A stretch of 35,452 nt of DNA from Bacilli bacterium (GCA_017888105.1 JAGHGS010000172.1:1-35452); one strand, 5' to 3'; shown: positions 16,994 through 25,493, counted from the stretch's first letter. Program-made: numbers and translations. The notes: generated from the letters alone by a model not told the origin.

Positions 16994-17569
16994 TTACATT
17001 AAAAGTTCCTCACAATTTTTTTGATAATCTAAAATTAATTTCAAATTATTTTTTAATAACTCATCTGTTTCCTGTTCATACTTCTTTTCTAAATCTTCTA
17101 ATAGTCCATGGTTTTCTTTTGAAAAAGTATAAACACCATCATATAAATCACAACCAACTGAATTCTCTACTATTAAATAGACAATTCCATCTTCAAAATC
17201 ACTTTTAGGTCTTTCTTCTAAATCTTGTGCTTTTGTTAACTCATCAAGAGTTTTTAGAGTATATCTACCAGCTGGTATGTTAATGTCAGATGTTCTCACA
17301 ACTATTGCTACAATATCTAAATCCACTATATTCTCCTCCCTATCAAATTTAAAACACACTTTTTTTGCTTGTTCTTCGCTTAACTTCAAATAATCATGTT
17401 TAGAAGTATGATTCACAGATCTAAAAACAGATACTTTATCAGTACCTGTTTTTAATAATAACTCTAATTCTCCATTTGCGTTATTTCCAAGTTTACGAAA
17501 TTCTAAATTATATAATACATACTTATCTAATAATTCTTGCATCTCATAAATTTTATTTTTGTCAAACAT
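16994..17569 (-). CDS. Unknown protein between SSB and the secretion genes
   Basis: 191 residues, no signal peptide, no membrane segment, no recognised motif. The first 130 residues look beta-rich and the end is a charged helix (about 150-191). It begins 1 nt after the SSB stop, so it is co-translated with it. The context suggests an early cytoplasmic function on incoming DNA or in regulation. Confidence 0.65.
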   Translation of the reverse strand: MFDKNKIYEMQELLDKYVLYNLEFRKLGNNANGELELLLKTGTDKVSVFRSVNHTSKHDYLKLSEEQAKKVCFKFDREENIVDLDIVAIVVRTSDINIPAGRYTLKTLDELTKAQDLEERPKSDFEDGIVYLIVENSVGCDLYDGVYTFSKENHGLLEDLEKKYEQETDELLKNNLKLILDYQKNCEELLM

Positions 17570-17570
17570 A

Positions 17571-17939
17571 TTAAACTTCTATACCTTCAGTTTCTTTACT
17601 GCTTTCTACATTCTTATTTAGATCTTTTTTATTTTGAATATGAGTATATTGGGTTACAACAGGCCATGGTTTTTCAATAACTTTATCACCGACTTTTTCT
17701 TTTTTAGTAACAATATACCCCTTAATTTGAACTAAAGATCCTTTTTTACTTAGCTTACATAAATTTTCAGCTTTTTTATTCCATAAAGCAAATTTTAAAA
17801 AGTCTGTTTTCTTTTTTCCATTTTTATCTTTATAATCCCGATCCACTGCTACAGTTACATTGACAACTTTATCATTATTCTCTAGCATTTTAAGTTCTGG
17901 ATCGTCTGTTAATCTTCCGATAATACAAAATTCATTCAT
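17571..17939 (-). CDS. ssb: Single-stranded DNA-binding protein
   Basis: 122 residues with a complete OB fold: NEFCIIGRLTDDPELKML at the start, VNVTVAVDRDYKD, KTDFLKFALWNKKAENLC, and KGSLVQIKGYIVTKK. It coats single-stranded DNA, presumably the transferred strand after entry. It is shorter than chromosomal SSB and ends TEGIEV, without the conserved acidic DDDIPF-like tip that recruits partner proteins, so it probably does not bind the host repair proteins in the usual way. ATG at 17937-17939 follows AGGGGGA. It heads the secretion-gene block, just after the surface module. Confidence 0.88.
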   Translation of the reverse strand: MNEFCIIGRLTDDPELKMLENNDKVVNVTVAVDRDYKDKNGKKKTDFLKFALWNKKAENLCKLSKKGSLVQIKGYIVTKKEKVGDKVIEKPWPVVTQYTHIQNKKDLNKNVESSKETEGIEV

Positions 17940-17974
17940 TTTTTAATTCCCCCTTTAAATTTGTATTATATATT

Positions 17975-19081
17975 TTAAATTCTAATCGTATCACATTTTT
18001 GCGATTTATTTCCAGCATTATCAATTGCCGTTGCACAGAAGGTTCTGCCAGTTGATTCTTGCAAATATAAAACATTAGTGAATACTCTTGATTGAGTTTC
18101 ATGAATTGTTGAACCACTACCATTTTTATAAGGTTCAATCCACATCTGATATTTTTGAATACCAGTTCCATTATCATAAGCATTTATCGTAACACGAATA
18201 TTCCAGCCAGCTGCTGGTCCTTTATCTGGATTATAATATCCTAGGTTTTCAACTGTAAAACTGGTAATTGTAGGTGCAATATTATCATACCAGCTAGGAT
18301 TAATTACCAAATTTCCGTTTACTGTCCAAGTTTGATCTCTAAATGAGGTTACACTATATCCATCTCGATCATAAACATATACTCTAACTTTAGAACCATA
18401 GTTAACAGAGTTATTATAGTAATCGGTAACCCTATTAGCCACTAGAACTCCGTCAATCCAAACCGTAAAAGTAAAACCATTTAACCCAGAAGCATATGAA
18501 ACATTCTGAATAATCGAATTAATATCTACTGAATATTTTTTTGCTTTCCAGTTAGCAGTAAAAGTTTTATTTCCAGTTGAATTAGTTATTGTTAAATTAG
18601 TTGTCGGTGTACTTACACCAGTACCAGTCCAACCAGCAAAATCATATCCAGTCCGAGTAGGAATTGGTAAAGTAAAAGTTTCTTCTATATTGTAACTAGT
18701 TTTAGGATTGCTTAAAGTACCACCATTCAAATTGTACTGAATAGTATAACTTTCTACACCCCAATTAGCATAAAGCAATTGGTTATTAATACTCTCTACA
18801 TTATTAATTGAAGAAGAATATTTAATTTCACCATTCAAAGATGTACTATACCCTAAAAAATCGTATCCACTTTTTATAGGTGTAGGTAAAACAACGTTGT
18901 TATTGTCAATAATAACATTATTTTCATTATACTTTCCACCATTTGGATTTATTTTTAATTGATAATCAATCGTTTTTATATTATTAGTAATAGAATCCAT
19001 TGTTGTAAAAGATGCAAAAGTTGATGATAAAGGTAAAATAATAGCTAGTAAAAGAGATGATATTTTAAGTACTTTTTTCAA
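17975..19081 (-). CDS. Secreted InlB-repeat protein, probable SipW substrate
   Basis: 368 residues from TTG (19079-19081), chosen because AGAGGG lies 8 nt before it and it gives a clean signal peptide; an ATG at 19123 has no ribosome site and would overlap the SipW gene by 59 nt. After the hydrophobic segment comes ASFTTMDSITNN, nearly the same as AYFTTSDSITNN in the TasA-like protein, a mark of SipW-type cleavage. Then come two to three InlB B-repeats (for example LNGGTLSNPKTSYNIEETFT, with GYDFAGWTG and FTANW) and two further beta domains. No sorting signal or membrane anchor is present. Likely an extracellular adhesion or matrix protein. Confidence 0.78.
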   Translation of the reverse strand: MKKVLKISSLLLAIILPLSSTFASFTTMDSITNNIKTIDYQLKINPNGGKYNENNVIIDNNNVVLPTPIKSGYDFLGYSTSLNGEIKYSSSINNVESINNQLLYANWGVESYTIQYNLNGGTLSNPKTSYNIEETFTLPIPTRTGYDFAGWTGTGVSTPTTNLTITNSTGNKTFTANWKAKKYSVDINSIIQNVSYASGLNGFTFTVWIDGVLVANRVTDYYNNSVNYGSKVRVYVYDRDGYSVTSFRDQTWTVNGNLVINPSWYDNIAPTITSFTVENLGYYNPDKGPAAGWNIRVTINAYDNGTGIQKYQMWIEPYKNGSGSTIHETQSRVFTNVLYLQESTGRTFCATAIDNAGNKSQKCDTIRI

Positions 19082-19562
19082 ATTTTGCGCCCTCTTTCTT
19101 TTTATGTTGTTTATAAATATCATTACATATATCTACGACAATTAAGCCTAAACTGATGTAAAGAAGATATTTATGATTGTATATGAAATCAGCATAATAC
19201 CCAATATATGGTATTGACCAATTTGTTCCTTTACCAAGCACTTGATTCTCATTTACTAAGTTTGGATCAAATGTATTATTTGCATCTCCCTTAGTTACAA
19301 AATTTAAGTCAATTATATCGATGATACGATGAGATATAATATGATCTTTTGTTTTATAAACTAAAATATCTCCATCTTTTAAATCATTTAAATCCACTTC
19401 TTCATAATATAGAATTCCACCTACCTTCAAAATTGGCTCCATAGATCCTGACATTACAACTAAGGGTTTTGAACCCCACAAACACGGAATATAAATAACT
19501 AAATAAATGATAACAAAAAAGTAAATTACACCAAAAATTATATTTTTAATCTTTAATAACAT
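19065..19562 (-). CDS. sipW: SipW-type signal peptidase I
   Basis: 165 residues from the second ATG (19560-19562), which has GGGAGA at 6 nt; another ATG lies 6 nt earlier. One N-terminal membrane helix (about 10-30), then the catalytic serine in VMSGSMEP (S42 in the longer form) and a histidine in ISHRI (H80) in place of the lysine used by ordinary bacterial signal peptidases. That Ser-His pair, a GDANN box and a C-terminal membrane helix define the SipW/archaeal-eukaryotic group. Its substrates are expected to be the TasA-like protein just upstream and the InlB-repeat protein just downstream, which share the cleavage region. Confidence 0.88.
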   Translation of the reverse strand: MLLKIKNIIFGVIYFFVIIYLVIYIPCLWGSKPLVVMSGSMEPILKVGGILYYEEVDLNDLKDGDILVYKTKDHIISHRIIDIIDLNFVTKGDANNTFDPNLVNENQVLGKGTNWSIPYIGYYADFIYNHKYLLYISLGLIVVDICNDIYKQHKKKEGAKFEKST

Positions 19563-19601
19563 AATCATTCTCCCTAATTAAAGAGATTATAAATCTCTTA
19601 T

Positions 19602-20201
19602 CTACCAAACGTTTGTAGCTTGATCATACTGAATTGTGTCAATAGTGATAGTAAGCACATAAGTAGCATTATCATAACCTTCGCAACTCGATGTATAAGT
19701 AATTGTTTTGCCATCAGCAGAAACTTTCTTAACTAATTTAGCTGAAATATTCTCATTAAACGTTACACTATTTATAAAAGACGAAGATGTTTCATCTTTA
19801 TTTAGTTTTGTTAAATTTTCCTTAGATCCATAATAATAATATCCATCAGAATTTTTAGTCCAATCATCATTAAAATTTATTATCGCTGCCCTATTATCAT
19901 TTTCATCAACTAATGAAATTTCCTCACCATTTCCATTAATCCACTTTTCGACATAACTAGCTCTAAGAGCCATAGGAATACTTCCTTCATTGGTAACACT
20001 AATTGTTTTCTCTGTTGTTGTTCCTGGTGTCCAATCGCTAGGTGATTCAAAATTTTCAACTATCTTATGTTGATATAAAGCTGTTTCAAAATTGTTTGTT
20101 ATACTATCACTTGTTGTAAAGTAAGCTAGTGTACCACCTATTACAGCAACTACACTAACCCCTAATAATATTAATAATCCTTTTTTCTTTTTATTTTTCA
20201 T
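19602..20201 (-). CDS. TasA/camelysin-like secreted fibre protein
   Basis: 199 residues. A long SipW-type signal peptide: KNKKKKG, hydrophobic LLILLGVSVVAVIGGTLAYF, then TTSDSITNNF. The rest is a beta-sandwich-like domain with a conserved-looking VTNEGSIPMALRASYVEKW, as in TasA/camelysin/BsaA proteins that form amyloid-like or matrix fibres outside the cell. ATG at 20199-20201 follows AAGGATG. The SipW gene is next in the operon, the usual arrangement, and a sortase and sortase-anchored adhesin come before it. It probably forms or decorates a surface fibre used in attachment. Confidence 0.78.
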   Translation of the reverse strand: MKNKKKKGLLILLGVSVVAVIGGTLAYFTTSDSITNNFETALYQHKIVENFESPSDWTPGTTTEKTISVTNEGSIPMALRASYVEKWINGNGEEISLVDENDNRAAIINFNDDWTKNSDGYYYYGSKENLTKLNKDETSSSFINSVTFNENISAKLVKKVSADGKTITYTSSCEGYDNATYVLTITIDTIQYDQATNVW

Positions 20202-20222
20202 AATTACATCCTTCTTTCTATT

Positions 20223-20864
20223 TTAATAATTTTCTGTATTAATTAATTTAGCAGTAATTACTATCTGCTTAGTTTTATCTTTTTGATCACAAGTAGTTAA
20301 AATTAAATAACTCTCTTGCTCTAATTTAGAAATTGTAATTGTTCCATCTTTGTCTTGATATTCTATTTTCACAATTTCATATTCATATTTTAATCCTTGA
20401 TAATAAATATAAGCATTATCATTTATCTTTAACTTATATAAGTTTCTAAAAAAAGCATATCGTCCTGTTCCTGAATGAGCTGCCAAAACTAGATTTCCGT
20501 TTTTTATATTAGGCATATCTGATTCTTCTAAAATCTCTACATTTTTAGAAATTGTATTTAAAGAACTATTTTTTTCAAAAAAGCCTTTTTTTAAATTAAT
20601 AGTTGGAATTTCTAAAACCCCTAAATATTTTTCACTTATAGATAAATCATTAGAAGTTTTAGTTTCTGAATTATCTGCTTGTACATTTTGATATTCGTTA
20701 GTTGTGCTTTCAATATACAAGTCTATCAATTTAGATTCTTGTTTCTCATATTGATAATCTAGTAATGTTTTTACAACAATGATACCTATACCTATGGCAA
20801 TAAGAAAAGAGCCTATTATAAATAAGCTCCATTTCTTAATTCTTTTTCTTTTTAACAAAGCCAT
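20223..20864 (-). CDS. Sortase with an apparent Arg-to-Gln change in the active site
   Basis: 213 residues with one N-terminal membrane anchor (about 11-32). The catalytic histidine is H130 (LVLAAHSGTG) and the catalytic cysteine C192 (YLILTTCDQKD). The arginine that normally follows the cysteine by 7-9 residues just before the last strands is missing: the sequence reads KTKQIVITAKL, with Gln200 in its place and Lys199 or Lys197 nearby. Sortases join (L/V)PxT proteins to the wall or to each other. Its start overlaps the adhesin gene by 29 nt, so that protein, with its VPKTA signal, is the evident substrate. The class is uncertain. Confidence 0.85.
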   Translation of the reverse strand: MALLKRKRIKKWSLFIIGSFLIAIGIGIIVVKTLLDYQYEKQESKLIDLYIESTTNEYQNVQADNSETKTSNDLSISEKYLGVLEIPTINLKKGFFEKNSSLNTISKNVEILEESDMPNIKNGNLVLAAHSGTGRYAFFRNLYKLKINDNAYIYYQGLKYEYEIVKIEYQDKDGTITISKLEQESYLILTTCDQKDKTKQIVITAKLINTENY

Positions 20865-23835
20865 AAATACTAGTTCCGATTCCCATTAATACTAAAATTC
20901 CTCCTAATATATATGTTAAGTCCTTTGTAGCAGTTTTCGGAACTTCAATTTCTCGACTATTAGTTACAACAATTTCGATAACTTGATATTGTTCTGTAAT
21001 TTCAAAGTCATATCTTTGATTATTTAAAACATATCCATCAAGAGATTCTATCTCTTTTAAGTAATACTTACCAAAATCTAATGTGATTTCAATATAACCA
21101 TTTTCATCAGTTATATATTCACCAACTAATCGATTATTAATATCATATAAAGCAAATTTTACTCCTGCTAATGGATTCCCAGATTCATCAGTTTTTAATA
21201 ATTTAATTGTGCCATTTATTTTATCATTTTCCATTTCTACTTCAACCACTTCATCATTACTTGTTATTTCAAAATAAATTTTATTGGCATTTAAAATATA
21301 ACCTTCATTGGTTCCAACTTCTAAAATGTAATATCTTCCAATCGGAATAGAATCAATTATAAGAAGTCCATCACTATTAGTTTTACCTTGATGGATAAGT
21401 TCATCATTTTCATTATAAATTTCAAATTCTACATTTGACATAGCCTTTCCAGTATTTGCATCTACTTTCAAAAGTTCTAATGTTCCTTTTTTCAAATAGT
21501 TAACAATTTCTATCTTTTCAGTTACTATTTGGGTGTATTGATCTTGATAAGTTAAATTGATTTCATAAACAGTTTCATTTAAAACATATCCATCTAATGT
21601 TTCAATTTCCTTTAAATAATACTTGCCAAGATTACCTTCAAAAGTACCATAACCTTGTTCATTTGTAGTTATATATTGAATTAAATTCCAATTTTCATCA
21701 TATAAAGCAAAGGTAATATCTTTTAGTGGAATCTTATTATATTCTATTCCATTTTCAAATGATACTTCTTCACCATACTTAAATATTTCTATTCTGCCTT
21801 TAACTGGAGTATTTTCAAATTCTAATTCTACAATAGCTCCAAATGAATCATCATAGATAATATTATCTGCACTAATATAAAATTCTAAAGGTTTACTATT
21901 CCATAAATACCCTTCTAATTCTTGATCTAATTCCTCCAATTGATAATGACCTGCTGTAAGTGATAGAGGAGTAATCAATATACCATCTGCATTTGTTTCA
22001 AATACGCATTGTTCTTTATCAGTTACTTGACATATATATTCATCCGTATCAAGATTTTTAATCTTAAATTTTATTCCTGCAAGTGGAATAATCTCACCTG
22101 TATTACTATCGATTTTAGTAACTTTTATCTTAGCTTTCAGTAATTCATTATTAACAATTTTTTCGACATTACCATTTCTCATATCAATAGTAAAACAATC
22201 TGCTAACAAAGTACCAGAATCTCCTGAAGTTTGACATACACGATAAATACCATAATCAAGAGTTATGCTTGCTTTTCCACTTTCATTTGTTTTAATTGTA
22301 GCAACTTTTTCATTTGTACTTAATAGATAAATATCAAATGTAGCATTAGCTTCTGTTTCAATTACTCCTGAACTGCCATCACCCATAGTTTTGATTAAAG
22401 AAAAATCAAATTTAATAACTGGTTCTGTTGAGGTAATTTTTATTGTTTCCCCGTTATTTGAAATACTGAATTCATATTTATTTGGATCTAGTTCATGTCC
22501 TTCACTTGGTGCAATTTCCTTAACATAATAGTTTCCATATTTAAGTCCTTCATATCTAGCAACACCATCCGCATCTGTTTCAATTTTTGTTATGAGATTA
22601 TCACTCATATCATAAATTCCATAGATAGCATTTTCTAAAGAAGCATCAGTTGCTTGAGATGAAGAAATCTTTTGTAATTCTATATTGCCAGTTATCAGTT
22701 TATTTTGAAAATTCAACTTAATATCATAATTAGATGTTGTGATTGAAAAATTATAGACAGTTGAATCTAAAATATATCCTACTGGTGAACTTACTTCGCG
22801 TATTGTATAATTTCCTACAGCTAAATTTTTACAAGTTCCTTTTCCTGCTCCATCAGTTATAATAGTACATACTTCGGAATTACTAGAATTATATACTTTG
22901 AAAGTAGCTCCAGTTAGACCACTTCCGTTTTCACTTGTTTTAGTGATTTCTAAATTACCCCCACTTATAGTACCAAACACACTTGCTGGAATAGGATCTA
23001 TATCCCCAATAGTAACTTGATTTTGCGAATCCTCACTAATTGCAAAGAGCATTGATTTTCCATAAGGATTCGTTTTTTTAGATAAATTGACACTTAATTT
23101 TCCTGTCCCAGTTGCTGTAATCACTAAACTATTTCCACTAATTGTTGCGTTACAATTTGTACAACTACTAACTTGGAAGGTTGACAAGATATTATTAGTA
23201 TCGTATAACGTAGTACTTTCACCTAAATTCAGCTGAATTTCCTCACGATTAAAAGACGGAAGCAAATAGTGATTGTCCACTAACTTTTGAATTTCAGTCA
23301 TTTCATCAGCAACACCAGCCTGTTCATCAGTAATTGCCTTACAATTATTGACGGTACAGTTAGAATCCGTAAAAACTTGGTTAGGATCAACAACTCGCCA
23401 AATTAACATTTGGGTTGCAATTCTATATTCATTAGTATTATGTCCATCATAACCATATCCATAAAAAGCATATAATTTTATTAGATCAAGCTGACTTTGA
23501 TTAATTTTATTAGCATTGTTTGATGTGTTATTATTAATGATATTAATTAAATCATAATCACTTTGAGAATAAGTTATATACGACGCTCTATTACTAAATG
23601 TTGCTCCTGGCTCTATGCAGAACGAACTGTCCCCATTTGAAGTGGACCAAAAAGCCATTTGCCCATAACGAGAATAGTTATTTCCACTTTTATGAGCATG
23701 GAAAAAGCCTGATACATAATTTTGATTAATGGTTATTGTATCAGCTTTAACATTATTGGTACATATTAAAATAGAAAAAAGTGCCATAATCATTAAAGGC
23801 ACTTTTTTCAAAAATAATTTTATTTTTCTATTCAT
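20836..23835 (-). CDS. Large sortase-anchored adhesin with thioester domain and SpaA repeats
   Basis: 999 residues. Signal peptide at 1-31. Residues 32-195 form a thioester domain: C73 in SFCIEPG and Q142 in ATQMLIW, the Cys-Gln pair that forms an internal thioester and bonds covalently to surface amines. About seven SpaA/Cna-B-like repeats run from 290 to 960; each begins with a Lys strand (LEITKT, IELQKI, FSLIKT, IKVTKI, IEIFKY, LELLKV, IKLLKT) and ends in an E/D-rich strand, a layout known for Lys-Asn isopeptide bonds. The C-terminus has VPKTA (965-969), a hydrophobic helix and KKKK. Protein of a pilus or stalk type, displayed by the sortase encoded next. Confidence 0.9.
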   Translation of the reverse strand: MNRKIKLFLKKVPLMIMALFSILICTNNVKADTITINQNYVSGFFHAHKSGNNYSRYGQMAFWSTSNGDSSFCIEPGATFSNRASYITYSQSDYDLINIINNNTSNNANKINQSQLDLIKLYAFYGYGYDGHNTNEYRIATQMLIWRVVDPNQVFTDSNCTVNNCKAITDEQAGVADEMTEIQKLVDNHYLLPSFNREEIQLNLGESTTLYDTNNILSTFQVSSCTNCNATISGNSLVITATGTGKLSVNLSKKTNPYGKSMLFAISEDSQNQVTIGDIDPIPASVFGTISGGNLEITKTSENGSGLTGATFKVYNSSNSEVCTIITDGAGKGTCKNLAVGNYTIREVSSPVGYILDSTVYNFSITTSNYDIKLNFQNKLITGNIELQKISSSQATDASLENAIYGIYDMSDNLITKIETDADGVARYEGLKYGNYYVKEIAPSEGHELDPNKYEFSISNNGETIKITSTEPVIKFDFSLIKTMGDGSSGVIETEANATFDIYLLSTNEKVATIKTNESGKASITLDYGIYRVCQTSGDSGTLLADCFTIDMRNGNVEKIVNNELLKAKIKVTKIDSNTGEIIPLAGIKFKIKNLDTDEYICQVTDKEQCVFETNADGILITPLSLTAGHYQLEELDQELEGYLWNSKPLEFYISADNIIYDDSFGAIVELEFENTPVKGRIEIFKYGEEVSFENGIEYNKIPLKDITFALYDENWNLIQYITTNEQGYGTFEGNLGKYYLKEIETLDGYVLNETVYEINLTYQDQYTQIVTEKIEIVNYLKKGTLELLKVDANTGKAMSNVEFEIYNENDELIHQGKTNSDGLLIIDSIPIGRYYILEVGTNEGYILNANKIYFEITSNDEVVEVEMENDKINGTIKLLKTDESGNPLAGVKFALYDINNRLVGEYITDENGYIEITLDFGKYYLKEIESLDGYVLNNQRYDFEITEQYQVIEIVVTNSREIEVPKTATKDLTYILGGILVLMGIGTSIYGFVKKKKN
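23775..23808. repeat. 11-bp hairpin inside the adhesin signal-peptide codons
   Basis: AAAAAAGTGCC and GGCACTTTTTT with a 12-nt loop, at codons 10-20 of the adhesin. It has terminator form in both directions. Together with the terminator at 23855-23876 it puts two terminator-like hairpins around the start of this one gene. Confidence 0.65.
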
Positions 23836-23854
23836 TATTTTTCACCCTTTCATT

Positions 23855-23876
23855 AAAAAAAGACTTTATTAAAGTC
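23855..23876 (-). terminator. Terminator or attenuator between the membrane-protein gene and the adhesin gene
   Basis: On the minus strand GACTTTA-A-TAAAGTC is followed by T7. It lies 20 nt before the adhesin start codon, and there is no room for another promoter after it, so the adhesin can only be made by read-through or antitermination. Confidence 0.75.
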
Positions 23877-23883
23877 CCATAAT

Positions 23884-24618
23884 TTATCTTTTATTACCAC
23901 AATCATAACCAAGTGATCTTAGATAGTCATGAATACTAACTAGATCCATTGATGTTGCAGGTATATGAATAACATCATTATAAACTCCATCTTTGGTACA
24001 AGCATTTTTAGCAATAGTTAGTCTTACATACCAGATCTCTTTACTGCAATTATTACCATCATAGATAACTGGTAGCGTATTTCTTTGATAAATATATCCG
24101 TAATTATTCATAGCCATTTCCCCAAAAGCAATTGCTTCACTTTCTGAATTAAAAGTGAAATATGCAGGATACATCGATTTATAATTTGTTAAAAATTTTT
24201 GATATCCCAGATCATCATTAGCACATACAGTTTTTTCTACAACCTCTTCAGGTGTAGTTTCTTGAGGCTTTTTAACTGGTTCATTGGAATTTGAAACATT
24301 TTGATCATTATTATTTCCTTGATTTGAATTATTATTTCCTTCATTTGTTTGAACATCACTATTCATAATATTATCTTCTGACTCTTCAACAGTTTCATTT
24401 AACAAATTATCCTCATTATCTACTTCAGTAACTTCTTCTACTGGTTCGTTATTTTTATCTTCATGATCGTACACTTCTTCAACATTAATAGGTAGATCTT
24501 CTTTTTGATCGAAAGGTTGTGAATTATCATCTTTATTCATAAAGACTAGAATTAAAGTAACAACCAATGCAATAGCCAGTAACGTTATTATTGAAATAAT
24601 TAAAACCTTTTTTTTCAT
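23884..24618 (-). CDS. Membrane-anchored extracellular protein with acidic linker
   Basis: 244 residues from ATG at 24616-24618, 6 nt after the GAGGTGATTT ribosome site. One N-terminal membrane helix (about 5-28), then a disordered acidic and Asn/Gln-rich linker (about 30-128), then a compact C-terminal domain (about 130-244) with four cysteines (CANDD, NNCSKEIW, KNACTKD, YDCGNKR) that could form two disulphides outside the cell. No family recognised. It is the first gene after the promoter at 24650-24678 and is followed by a terminator, then the adhesin operon. It could be an assembly or sensing component of the surface module. Confidence 0.65.
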   Translation of the reverse strand: MKKKVLIISIITLLAIALVVTLILVFMNKDDNSQPFDQKEDLPINVEEVYDHEDKNNEPVEEVTEVDNEDNLLNETVEESEDNIMNSDVQTNEGNNNSNQGNNNDQNVSNSNEPVKKPQETTPEEVVEKTVCANDDLGYQKFLTNYKSMYPAYFTFNSESEAIAFGEMAMNNYGYIYQRNTLPVIYDGNNCSKEIWYVRLTIAKNACTKDGVYNDVIHIPATSMDLVSIHDYLRSLGYDCGNKR

Positions 24619-24649
24619 CACAAATCACCTCAAAATAATATTCAATTAT

Positions 24650-24678
24650 ATTATACAATATTAATTTGATTTAGTCAG
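24650..24678 (-). promoter_or_regulatory. Promoter of the surface-protein operon
   Basis: On the minus strand -10 TATAAT (24650-24655) and -35 CTGACT (24673-24678) with 17-nt spacing. It overlaps the last codons before the stop of the preceding gene region and precedes the GAGGTGAT ribosome site of 23884-24618. Confidence 0.55.
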
Positions 24679-24680
24679 CC

Positions 24681-24923
24681 TTAATTTGGCTCTAACAGCA
24701 ATGGATATACTGGAGTAACTTGCAATTTTAAAGTTTCTTGTTTACTAACAATATTATTATATAATATATAAATGTACTGTACTAGTTTTTGATATTTTTG
24801 CACATCGATATCTAATGAAATTAATAATCGCAAGTATTCTGCTTTAGTTAAATTTAGACTTTTACATCTTTTAACTACATTATCATAAATATCAGTTGGT
24901 ACTGATGTTTTTACTTCTACCAT
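24681..24923 (-). CDS. Small ribbon-helix-helix protein
   Basis: 80 residues. VEVKTSVPTDIYDNVVKRCK, then LNLTKAEYLRLLISLDI, is a classical ribbon-helix-helix (Arc/CopG-like) pattern: one strand and two helices, forming a DNA-binding dimer. A helical tail follows. ATG at 24921-24923 follows GGAGGAG. There is no promoter between it and the HTH gene before it, only a terminator, so it may be transcribed by read-through. A regulator of the surface or transfer operons is likely. Confidence 0.65.
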   Translation of the reverse strand: MVEVKTSVPTDIYDNVVKRCKSLNLTKAEYLRLLISLDIDVQKYQKLVQYIYILYNNIVSKQETLKLQVTPVYPLLLEPN

Positions 24924-24975
24924 AAACTCCTCCTTTCATTAATTTTTCTTTTTGCGTTCTAATATCACTCCTTTC

Positions 24976-25004
24976 AAAAAAAGAACATCAATAAAGATGT
25001 CCTT
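24976..25004 (-). terminator. Rho-independent terminator after the ArpU-like gene
   Basis: Minus strand AAGGACATC-TTTATT-GATGTTCTT (9-bp stem with one G-U pair) followed by T7. The TGA stop codon of the gene lies at the loop edge. Confidence 0.75.
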
Positions 25005-25458
25005 TCATATATTTAACAAAGTATGAATTTTCATCATCTAAGTTAAAATATAAATAAATTTTTAAATAGCAACTCTTTTTAATATGATAATAGGTTTTGC
25101 CATATTTTTTTATAATACTTTGAACAACAGAATCTGTTTCTTTCTTTTCAATAGAATACTCATAAATAATCTTTTCATCATTCGTCATTTTGTTTTTTAC
25201 AATTCTAAGTCTTTTTCTAAAATTTTTTATAAAGTTTCGATTAATATCTAAAGCAGAAACAGAACCAAAAGTGCGATCGGACACATTACTTTCTTGTACC
25301 TTATCAGTTTTGGCATTATGATTTAATAATTGTAAATCATATCTCTCAACTAAAAATATTATATTGTTGAACGTAGTAAATAAGATTTTTATCATTTCAT
25401 TTACCACTCTCATATCATATGGCTTCATAAGATCTTCCGTTAAAGCAATACTTATCAT
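24988..25458 (-). CDS. Sigma-70 region 4/ArpU-like transcriptional regulator
   Basis: 156 residues, basic. The last 60 residues (DEKIIYEYSIEKKETDSVVQ, then IIKKYGKTYYHIKKSCYLKI) resemble a sigma-70 region 4 type helix-turn-helix as in ArpU-family late-gene activators of phages and mobile elements. The first half is helical and unassigned. ATG at 25456-25458 follows AGGGGGAT. It is the first gene of the leftward transfer region and has a strong promoter with operators of its own (25494-25541), so it is a good candidate for the activator that switches the transfer genes on. Confidence 0.55.
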   Translation of the reverse strand: MISIALTEDLMKPYDMRVVNEMIKILFTTFNNIIFLVERYDLQLLNHNAKTDKVQESNVSDRTFGSVSALDINRNFIKNFRKRLRIVKNKMTNDEKIIYEYSIEKKETDSVVQSIIKKYGKTYYHIKKSCYLKIYLYFNLDDENSYFVKYMKGHLY

Positions 25459-25493
25459 ATTATCCCCCTTTCGTTGCTATAACTAAGGTGCCA

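Noticed and set aside
16861..17208. Long plus-strand frame with hydrophobic residues
   Set aside because: It runs antisense to the VirB2-like gene and the gene before it, has no ribosome site, and its composition is that of the reverse of AT-rich coding sequence.
17932..18183. Minus-strand frame overlapping the InlB-repeat gene
   Set aside because: It is in another frame of a well-supported gene and has no ribosome site or sensible composition.
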